Positions 14,244 to 26,929 of a stretch of 64,000 bases of DNA are shown one piece after another. Position 1 is the first letter of the stretch. Each line of letters starts with the position of its first letter. The DNA is from Ophthalmolycus amberensis (taxonomy: Eukaryota > Chordata > Actinopteri > Perciformes > Zoarcidae): the NCBI GenBank assembly GCA_024529925.1, contig JAFEUB010000792.1, forward strand, positions 248,001-312,000, written 5' to 3'. Under the pieces are notes generated by a model that did not search any database, was not told the origin of the DNA, and was given only the letters and a program-made list of their open reading frames with translations. The position numbers and the translations under genes were made by a program.

Positions 14244-14291
14244 ATGTTCAACAGCAGACACCCCAGCCTTAGCAAAAGAGGAGGGATATGG
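14244..14291 (+). CDS. pcdh20: pcdh20 exon 1 (coding part)
   Basis: Sixteen codons from ATG at 14244 (MFNSRHPSLSKRGGIW), ending in TGG before a consensus GTAAGT donor at 14292. The frame continues in phase 0 into the exon beginning GGA at 14662. This resembles the human gene, where the N-terminus before the signal peptide is also basic and hydrophilic. The start was chosen because it is the only ATG in frame with the large exon upstream of the signal peptide. Confidence 0.8.
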
Positions 14292-17284
14292 GTAAGTTTT
14301 ATGATGATTACTTTACAGACGGAATTCACTAACACAACTACCAGTACTGTTTATGATACTGTGACTACTGTTTTGTACTAGTAAGACAGACCATGACAAG
14401 TCTCTCTTCCTCTGCACTATATTAATATATACAAATCTAATTTCATGGATTGATTGCCTTAAATGACAGTTATAATGCAAGATAAGTGTAATGATTACTG
14501 TTTAAATCATTGTTGCAGGTGTTCACAAAGCTCTGCAGCTGTTAATATAACTAAATAGTAATGTTCACACTGAATAATACATCAGGAATACCTAATTTTG
14601 TAAATATCATTCTATTCTGCAACTCTTTTATTAAACTATCTTTAATTATCTTGTCTTACAGGGATTGTGCATCCTCTTGCTTTACACCAGCCCTCTTTCC
14701 TGTTTTGCGAATTTCAGCCAAGCAAAAGAGCTGATCTATAAGATAAAGGAGGGATTACCCAGGGGGACCTTCATAGGGGCCATTGGAGTAGACCTAAATT
14801 TGGATTTCACTGTGGAGCCCCCCTTTTTATTCAGTCTCCCAAAAAACAAGGTCAGTGGACAGTTTGTGAACCTAAATAATACCACCGGGGAGCTTTACAC
14901 ATCTGCTACGGAGATTGACAGGGAGACCTTCTGCCCATATAACTCAGAGGGACAGAGATGTGTCCTCTCACTGGATGTGTTTGTGTTGCCCCAGCAGTAC
15001 TTTCAGCTGGTCAAAGTTAAGATCTTTATCGAGGATGTGAATGACAACAGGCCAAAGTTCCCTGTGGATGAGATCTGTATATCTGTCCCAGAAAACACAC
15101 CAATCAATGCTCGTTTTGCAGTGGAGCAGTCAGCAGTGGACCCAGACCTTGGTGTTCATGGAGTGCAGACCTACTGGCTTGTCAATGACTTTGGCATGTT
15201 CGCACTGGATGTTGAGGAAAATGACGGAGGTGAGCTGACACCCTTCCTCATTTTGATGGAGGCTTTGGACAGAGAGAACCAGGCTGAATACATTACGGAT
15301 ATCATTGCAGAGGACGGAGGGACCCCTCCTCTGCTCGGAGAAGCTACCTTGAAAATTGTCATCACAGATGTGAACGATAACTGCCCCCAATTCACAGAGT
15401 CGCAAATTAATGTCACTCTGCTTGGGAATGCCACCAAAGGGGCTCATTTGGCACAGTCTGAATGCTTTTGACCCTGACCTTGGTGCGAATGCTCAGATCA
15501 GCTATGCTTACAGTGAACGCGTGCCAAGAGACACCAGGAGCTTGTTCCATTTGGACAGAATCACAGGGGTGATCAAGCTAGCAGGAAAAATAGACACTGG
15601 CACAGCCACGTTTTACAAACTCACCATTCTGGCCAATGGAGCTGGTTGTATCCCTGCAGTAGCTACTGTTTCTGTGCATATAATCAAAGTTGTTACAGGA
15701 CCCCCTGCTGTCATACCCCGATATATTGCACCAGAAAAGGATGGGGTGGTGACCATAAAGGAGTCTGAACCAGAGTTTTCTCCAATTGCTTTTTTTAGTA
15801 TCAAAAACATTGATATGAACCAAAGGGTGGATTGTCATTTGGAAGGGTCTGGTCCCTTCAGGCTCGTCCCCTATCAGCTTTTAAAGAACGAATACCTGCT
15901 GGAGACGACAGAGCCCTTGGACTATGAGAAGAAACAGGAGTATGAGCTAACTGTTGTTGCCAAGAATTCTCAGGAGCTTGTCATCAAGACCTTCCTCAAG
16001 GTGCAGGTATTGGATGAGAATGATAACGCACCAGTGTTTCAGCAGTCTTGGGTGGAAATATCTGTGGAGGAGAACAATCCACCAAACACTTTTCTGACCC
16101 AGCTCCAAGCCACAGACCAGGACAGCGAAAGCAGAGGGGAAGTCATCTACCTCCTTGGCGGTGACACCACAGGGATCTTTGTCATGGATCGTGTGACAGG
16201 TGTCCTGACTGTGACCACGTCGCTGGACCGCGAGGAGAAAGAGACGTACCGGTTCATAGCGAGAGCGGTGGACCAGGGGACACCCAGGAGGGAGTCGATT
16301 GCAACTGTGGTGGTGAGTGTGCAAGACCGCAATGACAACAGTCCACGCTTCATCAATAAGGACTTCACGTTCTTTGTGCCAGAGAACTTCCCGGGGTACG
16401 GTGAAATTGGGGTCCTCTCTGTGACAGATGCCGATGCGGGGGAAAATGGTTGGGTGGCCCTTTCCATCCTCAACGGCAGCGACATCTTCATGATAGACAC
16501 AGGCCGAGGCGCACTGAGGGCCAAGACATCACTTGACCGTGAGCAACAAGGGACATACCAGCTGTGGATTGAGGCCGTCGATGGTGGGGAGCCTGCGCAT
16601 TCCTGTGTAACTATGGTGACCGTGCTGTTGTTGGATGTAAATGACAACCCGCCCATTGTCCTCTTCCCCCAGTCCAATCAGTCTTACATGCTGGTTCTAC
16701 CCAATACACTACCAGGAACATCAATAACAGAAGTCTACGCTGTGGATAAGGATACAGGCATGAATGCTGTGATCGCCTACAGTATTGTTAAGAGGAAAGG
16801 TGGCGAGCCAGGTTCTTTTGCCATTGACCCAGAAACAGGAAATATAACTTTAAAGAGGGAGCTCAGCATCCGGGGCCTCTACAGCCTTCTAGTGAAGGTC
16901 AGTGACCATGGTCAGCCTGAGCCGCTTTACTCAACAGTGATGGTTAACTTCTTTGTCAATGAAACAGTGAGCAACGAGAGCTACATCCAGAGCCTGCTGA
17001 CCAGAGAGGCTGAAATCGAGGTAGAGGAGAGGCCCTGGTACAAAGGCCAGATGACAGAGGGGCCTGAGAGGTATGAGTTGTTCCCCTGTCAGCCTCTCCT
17101 CATTGCTCTTTCAGTGACATGTCTGGGGCTGTTCTTCTCAGTTGTCGCACTGACATCTTATATATGCTGTAGGAGATTTAAAAAGCAGCGAAAGAAAAGA
17201 TCAGAGGTTGAGATACCTTTGAGAATGAAGAATGAGTCAATGCAGGTTGTGAACAGAAAGCTCAGGCAGATCTCAGACATCTGA
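14244..17284 (+). CDS. pcdh20: Protocadherin-20 (two exons, one frameshift)
   Basis: A single-pass adhesion protein of the cadherin superfamily, acting at the cell surface by calcium-dependent adhesion. A 16-codon exon (14244-14291) is joined in phase to a 2.6-kb exon (14662-17284). Allowing for one extra base near 15457 the product is about 889 residues, against about 951 in human. Cadherin repeat ends are marked by DVNDN (about residue 140), DVNDN (251), DENDN (466), DRNDN (570) and DVNDN (673). The third repeat ends without this motif (IKVVTGPP), as in human PCDH20. A hydrophobic segment at about 828-850 (LLIALSVTCLGLFF...) is the membrane anchor, followed by a basic stop-transfer (RRFKKQRKKR) and a short tail ending ISDI, close to the human ISNI. 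Read literally, the frameshift gives a 285-residue product without a membrane anchor. The intact remainder makes a sequencing or assembly error, or a recent allele, likelier than an old pseudogene. Confidence 0.93.
14662..17284 (+). CDS. pcdh20: pcdh20 exon 2 (main exon)
   Basis: It starts after the acceptor TTGTCTTACAG (AG at 14660-14661) and runs to TGA at 17282-17284. The first codons encode a hydrophobic signal-peptide core (LCILLLYTSPLSCFA). Frame 1 is open from 14662 to a TGA at 15469-15471. The homologous protein continues in the next frame, open to 17284. The switch lies in GCACAGTCTGAATGC, where removing one T (15457 is the simplest choice) restores a cadherin-repeat reading ...LAQLNAFDPDLG. 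Confidence 0.92.
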
Positions 17285-19711
17285 TATTTAATTGTCCACA
17301 TCCTAAACCACCACTGTTTACATGAATGTTTACAAAACTCACTGTGAGAAGTGTAGTTCTGACAATTAGTTGCTCTTTTTTGCTTTTGTCATATGATTGT
17401 TATTACTGCAATATAGTGTCATTTGATTAATATGCCACAAGGTTTTGTCATTAGAAAGAGCACACTCTATTTTACTTTTTATAAAATCTATAAAGCATGA
17501 CACCCATCTAAACATGAAGTGTCAGAAAAGCATGGCAAGGAATATATTTGTATTGGCTTCAAAGTTATAACAGCTTTATTACAAAGCCATAGAGCAACTC
17601 AGTGAAGATTACTCAATCTAAGGTCCTATGTAAATATTGTACAAAATGTATTACAACTTTATAAACAACATTGCATTGCATGAAAAGGACAAAAGTTCAA
17701 GGCACAACAAATGTCTCTTTCTTCATGATTGTTTTTGAAAAACTGCATTTCTTTACATCACAAGTCACTATTACAAATATCATGGAATAGTGATTGCACT
17801 TGGGAGTTGGCATCTAAATCTTTCAATTTGTTAAATGACATTTTAGCTATATTCATAAAGTACATTTCAAAATTGATTGATACAGAAAAGGTAGATCAAA
17901 ATGCATTACTTTATTCAGGGAATTGTAATCCTGTTATATTCGGAGAGCTCGATGTGTCAATATACAGTCAAACTCTACAGTATACCTGGATTGTATACAG
18001 GAAATGTTAAGACAAATTGCACAAATGCTTTTGAAAACAGGAGATTGACCAAAAAAGAACATCTTTACTCCATGCCCACTTACAAGTTGCACAGCTTTCA
18101 ATTGCATCTTGCCTTCTTTAGCTTATTTGTAAAGGAGTGATGTGCATTTCATGATATACAATAATGTATGAGTGATATACTGTTAGATTTTTCTTTTTGC
18201 ATGACGTCTGAGAGCCATGCTTGGTAACAAGATGCCCTACTTTCTGTGAAGGCTCACAGCAGTAGTTGCTGATCATGCATGTAAAACCTTTAAATGCAAT
18301 CTCAGTACAGCAAAGACTCCCATATTTTCATCACACTGAATAATTTGAAATGTGCCCAAACTTCTTTGTCATAAACCTGCTTTAAGTTGCATACATCACC
18401 CTCCACAACCATGAAATTCTCAATGTGTCTGTGAAAACATGCTAAGTGTTTGTGAAAGAAAATCAAAGTAACTATGAAAGATGCTTTATTTTTTTATAAA
18501 AAACTGCATTGATATCACTGACATTTACCTAGATATGTTCAAATCTGTGTGTCTACAAACTCGTTGTAATATTTAGTAAGGTCTAAAAGTGCAATCTACT
18601 CTTTTTGATGCACAGCCAAACACTGGACAACAGCTAAATATAATTTACACATCTTCTGGTGCTGTTTAAGTTGTATTTATTTACTCTATAATTATGCATG
18701 TGGGTGTATTTCAGATGTGACGTGCAGCATATGGTCTAAGCAATACAGATCGTGTAACATCACATTAAAAAACAACAACAATGAGAACCTCTTCAGTAGA
18801 ATATGAATAATTAACTATTTCATTAGTCAAATTGAGTCAAGTTTAGATTGCATCCTCTTCAGACCAGATTAAATTCAGTGTACAAATTAACTACTGCATT
18901 GTACCTCAGAGCAAGATGAAACATTTAAAGATCAAAAGCCTGACAGCATGTGTTGTTGCTGTCATCACCTGCATAGGTCAGTGCTGGTGAGGTAACGCCC
19001 GGAGTCACACTTAGAAGGACAAACACTGTGCTGGCACTGTTCTGTCTGGACCATTTGACGATCAAATCAATTTAGTCCAAGCTACATTTCTCACCTTTCT
19101 TGAGTGGTGTTGGCCCTCACTGTGTTCACAGTACAAATACAATGTTTGAGAAACATCACCCATGGAATTGTGAAAAGTGGTCAAGATGAAACACAGATGA
19201 ACCAATGGTGCCTCCTGCTTTACAAACCTGATAGGTTCCTTTGCCCTATGCCTGTTTGTTTGCTATAAAAGCTGTGTCGACAGAAAGGCTTTAGTATTCC
19301 TGTTAACCACGCACACTCCCAAGTGAGGAACTCAATTGTATTATGTGTCCTTTTAAACCTGTTCAGGTACGTCTCTTACAAAACTGAAAATATGCAAACA
19401 AACCAGTGCTAGCAACTTATTTACACATGCAGCTTCTGAAGTTATAATCTGTGTTACAGGACAGAAGCACGCCATGCAAGCAGAGAGCGCACATTAGTGT
19501 AATTCTCAGTTATCACCTCTGGCTGAACTGCACAAATAGCATATTTGTGGATATTCTTCCTATGCCTTCATCGTGCAGTATCCAGAAATATGGCACCAAC
19601 AAGTAGTCAGTATTTTTTTGGCAACAGCTTAAAATGCTGCAACCTTAGCATGGTATTTATCGTTACTGAAAACACACATCGGTGGTGCATTTCATATATG
19701 CCTATAATAAA
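17285..19711 (+). other. pcdh20: Presumed 3' UTR of pcdh20
   Basis: AT-rich sequence without supported coding potential follows the stop codon. There is no canonical AATAAA for 2.4 kb. The first is at 19706-19711, with a variant ATTAAA at 18774-18779. A Pumilio-type UGUAAAUA word occurs at 17629-17636. The true 3' end cannot be fixed from sequence alone. Confidence 0.4.
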
Positions 19712-20279
19712 TAAGTCAGCCGCCTGGGCAATGGTTGTTTGCAGCCAACTGAAACAAAGTGTGAGAAGGTTTCTGCACAATTTTACATTTGTTTTTTACA
19801 CTGAGCAAACAATTACAGCATATGATTAATTGCAGTAATAACAATGGAGGTTTAATTTCACTGTATCACCTTTCTCTTTCACCCGTTCCGACACTTTGAA
19901 TTAATCATTTTCCCCCAGCATGTTGAGACAGGAAACACACAACAGTCACACAAGCCCTTTAGGCCTATTATGTCTTAAACACGGCTGTTATGATGATAGA
20001 GTATGCTTCTGTTTGCAATAACAAAGAAATTCCCTGGTTAATGAATGTACAGGTTTGATCATGACATCAGGTTTTTTTCTGCGCATGGTGCACATATTTT
20101 TTCATTAACTATGCATTAAAGCTAGGACTGGTAATAATCTTCAAGGACATTTTTCGTCTTTTTGTTTTTTTGGAATTCTCTTTACATTCTGACAGCAATC
20201 AATAAATGAAAAAATAAATAAACACAACACATCACCTTCTCATCCCAATTTGGCACATTTTGGTCAGACCCTCTGGCAT

Positions 20280-20570
20280 CACTTTCTAACGCAATGGGTA
20301 GCCAAGCTTGTAACTGTAACACACCAGTACAGTCGCAGTAAACACCTGGTTAACGTTGTGAATTCAAACAAAGCCACTTCATAGGCAACAAAATCACTTT
20401 GTTAGGTTTAGGGAAAACATCATGGTAATTGGGCTTAAAATAAGTAGGTTCACAACATAAGTAACTTATTTTTGACACCTCTGGGACACAAAAACTGATC
20501 CCGAACACCGGCCTTCTGATTGAAGGTCATGTTGGTTATGTTGCTTTGCACACTTACCACGAAAATGAAC
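20280..20570. repeat. Dispersed teleost repeat (GTTAGGTTTAGG type)
   Basis: It contains TTTGTTAGGTTTAGGGAAAA, GGCTTAAAATAAGTA, AAGTAACTTA and CTGGGACACAAA in the order seen in a common percomorph interspersed repeat that I recognise by its GTTAGGTTTAGG core. The borders are approximate and the class is not known to me. Confidence 0.6.
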
Positions 20571-21493
20571 ACACCTTGTTATATTTGTTAGTTCAACTAT
20601 ATCCACACACTGTGTGAGTGGTATATGCTTGCTGTATAAGCTGTAAAGTACAGATTTGACTGACTGCTGAAATACAAATCTGCTGCTTGTGTGAGCAATT
20701 TGTTCTGCAGTCAGTAAGCCAAGATCCTACTGTACAGTTTCAAATAGCAATTTGCTCTATACATTCCTCTATCTACCATGATCCTCCAAATCACCTTTAA
20801 CTCAACGGTAATTATTTTTAACCTTCCAGAGCGTCATCTTGATATCTGTCTCGTTATATGGATCCCGCTCTAGGTTTCATATATAGCTAACAACAGCTGG
20901 ATAAGGGGGTCACCCAGACCGAGACACTCCACAGCTTTGCTACATGGCTGATCACCTCCTGTTGCAGTAATTCTGCTGACAGCCAGTCCGGCCTTCAGAC
21001 CAGGGCACAATGGACAGTGGAGCGGTGACTTGTCTTAAATCAGGTTCTTGAACTCTTTCTGACTCCAACGGTTAGTGTTCTGCACTTCTTACAATATGCA
21101 GGATATTAAATAGACATAATTCTCAGGAAGTGGGGGTGTTAAGATATAGGGCTGCACAAATGTCTTGGTGACTCAAACTGGCTTCCAAATATGTCTTTTC
21201 TCTCCCGTACTGATACAAATAGCCTACAGACTCAACCATTCTCCCCACAGCCTCTCTCTCTCTCTCTCTCCCTCCAGGAAAGTCTATCTGAAATTACATT
21301 AAATTCTTAATGGTGTAGACAGCAAGTAATTACCATCAGTCACAGCCCGATCCCATTTCCAGATTGGCTTTATTGTAATGTCCCTGCCTTGAAATCAAAC
21401 AAATAAAGACACAATGAGAGGCCCAGGTTGGGTTACACACGTCTGCTGAATGGGAGAGGCTACATTTCCCAAGTTATGACATCAAATACTACT

Positions 21494-21495
21494 CC

Positions 21496-21536
<41 letters not shown>
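21494..21536. repeat. Poly-C followed by (CA)n
   Basis: A run of 19 C residues (21494-21512) passes directly into about 12 CA units. It is low complexity and length-unstable. Confidence 0.95.
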
Positions 21537-21542
<6 letters not shown>

Positions 21543-23399
21543 ACTTTGTTCGCAATCTTCAATAATGCATCTCCACATTCTCCCTCTGAAATTCTCTGCC
21601 TTTCATCTAAAACATCTTTCAGTTGCTGTGATGCAACAAAATATAATCCAATCGCACTCTTTTGATCCTGTTGTGGATTACGTTGCTAATTTCTTTTCAA
21701 TCCAGTTTCATCTCAGCAAAACACAGAGGGGCTTCTCGGGAATTAGCTGCAGCAATGTATTTCTGAGCAATTAATTTTTTTCCCACACCTGCCAACAATT
21801 TAATACAAGTCCTACCACTATATTTATCCCCCCTTCCCAACATTAGTGCAGTATATTTCGACAATATTGTTTCAACAATCTCTGTTCCCATAATAATTAT
21901 GTATCAGGATTTGTGTTAAGTCTGACATTATTATACGTTACAATTAACTATTTCAACTGTGGACATTTCAGACTATTTTCAGACAGAATTCCAAAGTCAC
22001 AAAATTAAACTGTGACTATGGTATACATAGATTTGTGTTAATCACATGAATTCAGAACAGTACTTACTTTTACATTACAATAATAGCACAAGCAAAAGCT
22101 TTTGGGGGCTTCATCATTATCATCTTCGGAAAGTTGTTTCTGACAGTGACAGTAAGCATCACCCCCTTATTTACAATATAGCACTGCTCAAATTACTTTT
22201 CCCATGTATAGTGGAGCCAGTGACACACTGTTACTCAATGTTGGTAATGTGCATTCTGTCTTCTTTGGTATATGCTATGAAGCAATATAACCGTCATGTA
22301 TTTAAATCAGTTGTAGTATATCCAATGGCTTTATTTTAAATTCCACTGGCACCATTTTATGTGATTCACCAAAGAAAAGGGAAGCTTCTGTACTGTACTG
22401 TGAGACATTCAACAGGATGATTTCAACCAGTAATAAAGGGCGTGACTCTCCACCTCAAGAGGAATAGTTGCAATTGTGTTTTCAACACTTGACCAGTGCG
22501 TGAATGGGTGTGGCCGTGTTTGTGCAACTGTGACCGAGAAACAAAGAAAGAATCAGTGGGAGTGGCTCCCACAATTCAATGGCTGCATTAGACTGCATTG
22601 GAAGCACAACACATTCTCTATCAAAACAATGCAAAATATATTCAGACATTTAAATAATTATAATATATTTAAACTACCTTTAATGCGACGCAGTTCCTAT
22701 ATTTTTTCAAAGCTGTAGAAAAAATGTCATCAGTAACTGCTGAATGGTTCCTTGCTGAACAGTTTTCCCGTGTCAATTACCTATTTGGCTTAATTGACAG
22801 GTCATTGACCGAATCAGCTAGACAAAGCAATTTGATGACCTTTGTCCAAGCAACTTTTAACAACTGAGGAAGAAAAAGAAAATGCAGCACTTGCAAAAGG
22901 TGAGCCAACACAGTCTCACGTCAGGTTCATGCTACTGTCATGAAATGTTAATCTAGTGATAGATTTTTTTTGTGTCACTCAATAGCCTACCATTTTCAAA
23001 CTTATGTATTTCAATTGCAAATGTCTGTCGTAACAGATTTACAAGGAGTAGTGGTTGAAATCTTCCCGATTGAAATGGGACAACCCTTTGAGACCCTGAT
23101 ACTTCAGTAATCGTCGATGGCGTTAATGTAAACGTTAACGGTAATGTTATTGAGTCACGTCATGAGCTATCCATGCCAGCTTTTTTTTGTTACTCTTGTA
23201 ATAAAGAAAAGGTATATAATACATTAAACAAGGTGAAGCAAAGATAATACAATGTTATCAGAATTTTAAAACCTTTATTTACGAAGAAAATACGTATTTA
23301 CTTTCACTTTTCAGATGCACACTTGCTTTGGAGTTTGGTTTGATTCCTGTGTCCACCACGAAAAAGGATCCTAATTGACTTTCCATTGGCATTGTTTTT

Positions 23400-23560
23400 G
23401 TGCTGAGCAACACCAAAAAAGGGTAAATTTGTGTCCACGTACACAAATCAGTAGATTTCCACCAAGTTTCATGAATATTGGGCCACTAGTGTTTCCATAA
23501 TCCTGCTGACAAAGAAATACACCAAGCTGAAAACATAACCTCCTTGGTGAAGGTAATTAT
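23400..23560. repeat. Dispersed teleost repeat ending CTCCTTGG..GGAGGTAATT type
   Basis: The words CACCAAGTTTCATGAATATT, AATCCTGCTGACAAA and AAAACATAACCTCCTTGGTG followed by AAGGTAATT form the tail of a short interspersed repeat I recognise from many fish genomes. The copy is degenerate and incomplete. The left border is uncertain. Confidence 0.6.
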
Positions 23561-24173
23561 TAGTCATACAATGTTACATGCACACATTTTACAGCTCAAG
23601 CTTTGGAAAGATCTGCATCATCAAACTGATTGTTCGCATCGCTTGAATTAACACATTTCTCTCCCTTTAGGCCTCAAACACATTTACACAATCAAAAAAA
23701 GACCTTGTCCTGTCATTCATGGAATGTTGAACCAGTTTGGCACGTGACAAAGTTAATATCCAGCATAAACAAGTCACATTTGCTCTGTAGTTCTTGCTGT
23801 TAGTAAAATAAAGCATATAGTGTATGGATTTGAGATTCCTATGTAACCTTCACTGATGTACTCCATGTTTCAGGTGTTATACACACTTGATTTAGCTAAT
23901 TTACACTGCTGGAGGCTCCTATTAGCTTTAACTAACTGTAGCATGCATTGTTTTATATATTTTTTATATCTCTTGCATTAGCAGTAGTAAGGATCTTTTG
24001 ACATTGTGAGTAACGCAACTGCATCATCTGCATGAAGTGATCATTTATTATTTTCAATCCCAGTAATGAGCTTCTTTAACTCTTTTTTTTTTTCCTAATG
24101 CATCAAGCTATATGTTCCACACAAATCGCAGCTAGTGGTAAGCGAAGACTTTCCTGTCTCTTGTTAAGAGAAA

Positions 24174-24212
24174 AATACATATATAAATACATATACATAT
24201 ATATATATAAAT
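24174..24212. repeat. (AT)n-rich tract
   Basis: Alternating ATACATAT and (TA)n units, a low-complexity tract with no gene context. Confidence 0.85.
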
Positions 24213-26894
24213 CTAACACTTGCATTTGGTTGACTACATTGTCCTTAGAACATTACACGGAGAAATGGGCCTTAATCAGCAGTTAGTTCTTTTGGCACAT
24301 GTCCTTCCACACCCTCCTCAGAAATAAACCCATCAGCATGTAAAAATATGCACAAATAACAATGTGGTAGAAAATAATGCCTTTGCCAATGATAAATGTC
24401 AGAACCTTTTCAAAACAAATGTGTGAAGACAACCTCACTCCCTGCCTGCCTTTGAATATTCCTCAGGCCAAAATCACAGCAAACTGTCGAGCAAACATCA
24501 CCCTCTGGTTAGAAAGAAAAGCTCCCAATGCAACCATAATTCTATGTAAGTTACATTAGAAAATTAACATGTTTCTAGCTTTATGTGAGCCAACCAGCCA
24601 TTCCTTAGGGCAATGGTGTTCACTCACACCAACCGTTGAACTGGTTTCTACTTTTATCCTTGCTTGTGGATGCTAGTGTTTAATTGGAGTGGGAAACAGT
24701 TTTATGAAAGGGAACAAGCTAACAAGTAGAGAATTTTTTAGTATTTATGTTTTCAAAGAGTGCCTAGATCTGACTCTCCCCCAATAGCTCTTCTTAACTC
24801 AACCGACTCTATATCTCCACTGGTTCTCTCCAGGCTGATACAGAACAGAGCTACACAGACCCTCAAAGAAACATCAACAGAACTGTTTAGGGGGAACCTA
24901 ATGATCGCCTCAGACTGGTGGACAGTTTCAATGCCATGTTTTGAACTTCAAACTGCTACATAAAGTTAACAAACTCTCCCTTGTATCTGTTTATTTTCTT
25001 TCTCTCTTCAGAGATCCTCAGATGTTCTTTATCTAATGGTACGGAGGCACAACTTACTTAAATTTCAATTCTCATGTAATTTGGGCTATTTTTCATACAC
25101 ACCTCAGGTGTTCTGACAAGTCACGCAGTTCCATTGTGTACAGGAACTCCCCTGGGATTATGGGTGTCACTATCCACGTGAGTCTAATCCTACCTGTAAT
25201 CCAGTTTGTTCACCTGTTTGTTCAGTTATTCATACTTGATAGAATGAAAAGCTTAAAACATACCGGAGAAAGTCTCTCTCTCGAACACGTAATGTCTGTG
25301 AATGTAGGTACCGGTCAGTGTACCTTTTGTATCACAAATTTGAACATTTCTCCTATGTATTACTCATATTTTTCTTCATATTGTGGAAGGCATGCTGTAA
25401 GTGAGCAGGACACACACAAAATATGAAAAAACAAGTATGAAAAGAGATGATGCCCTTCTCCATTCACAGTAAGAGGGAATGAGTGTTGAATGTGTATGCT
25501 GTAAGAAGCGTTCATCCTTTCACATCTAAGAAGTAAGGCTTTAAAAGGGAGGTGCCCTATATGGTCTGACTGTCTGCCTGTCTGACCAAGCTAGCATCAG
25601 ACTGAGTTAATGAAGTGCCAGATGAGCGCTCCTTGTTAATATCAGCCACTCATGCATTTCAGGAAGCCGTTTCTTCTGTCAAGGGGAACTAAGTCTGCTA
25701 ACCTAATTTGGTGAAGAAAATGTGCAACGTTTTTTCAGAAGAAAAAAACCCCGGTATCATCATTCCTCTCATTTGCCCCCTGTGATTGATGCTGATCACT
25801 GATCTGCTACGTCGTCATTGAAAAGGCATACAATGTTTGGAAATGGAAATAGAGCCGAGGCAGAATTTCGCATTCACACATCGCACAGACACGTTCTCTA
25901 TACGCTACGAACTCTGCCACTGAGCTACTTTCACATATTTAAAATCTCATGGTCATTTTCTAGCATTGCAGAAAGTACAAAGGCAATACGAGTTGTTGGC
26001 AAGATGTTACAGACTGAATGGAAAGAATGGGGAAATGAAAAAAGGAAAAAAAAAAAACATCAATCCCCGAGCACTCTGCTTGTGGTTTGTAACCTGACAG
26101 CCGTAGGAAAAGAAACTGAGGAGAAACCACACAAAAACACAGATAGAGACAGAAAGACAGACATGGAAGTATACAGGGAAGGTTGATTAAAGGACATAGA
26201 GCCACGGGTATAAACAGGTGGGCAGAGACATAAGTGCTCATGACGTAACTCGTTTGGTCTCAGGTTTTCCTATTAGTGAGGGCCAGTGCTCATCTGCCAC
26301 ATGGCACTGGTTCAGCCAACTCTTTGTTCACTCATGGAACTGTCACAAACTCAAACGAACAATGGAGTCTGAGAACAAAGAGCAATGTCAGCAACTAAAA
26401 GTAGCACTTGTGTGCTGTGGAGGTGTTGAAGGTGCAAAACCCAAAACCAGGCGATGCAGGGTGGATGTCGGCTGTAGGGAAGGGAGCGACAGAGTTAATA
26501 CATGGGGCAGCTTTTATAGCCTGGAAGGCCCAGGTCAGCTTAATCAAGCTGACGACCCTCTTTTGTCAGCCAACTTCCTGCTGAGGTTGGCCAGGACAGC
26601 CGCAAAGTACACCGAACGTCACAGAACCTTAAGTGCTGTACATAAGGGTTTGTTTCATCTTTGTTTCTCATTCAAACACGACTTGCTGTCTTATATCAAA
26701 CAGATTTGTTTAGTTTTTCTTGGAGTGGTTCCACGACAATACTGACTAGTCTGTTCTTCTCTGCACAGTTGCAAGGTCTTTGATTGAGTGGTTTGTGGGC
26801 ATGCATGCACAAAACAGAGGCAATTACTTCCTGTTTTGAATGCTAGAGCTGTCCATCTAGGTGCAGAAAACTGAATGAATATTTACCTCAACAT

Positions 26895-26929
26895 ATATAT
26901 ATATATACATATATATATACATATATAAC
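26895..26929. repeat. (AT)n/(ATAC)n microsatellite
   Basis: Three runs of AT dinucleotides separated by ATAC interruptions. Confidence 0.9.

Noticed and set aside
26218..26745. 175-codon open frame on the plus strand, the longest in the pcdh20-tdrd3 intergenic stretch
   Set aside because: No recognisable domain, atypical composition, and no exon partners. One open frame of this length is expected by chance in 64 kb.
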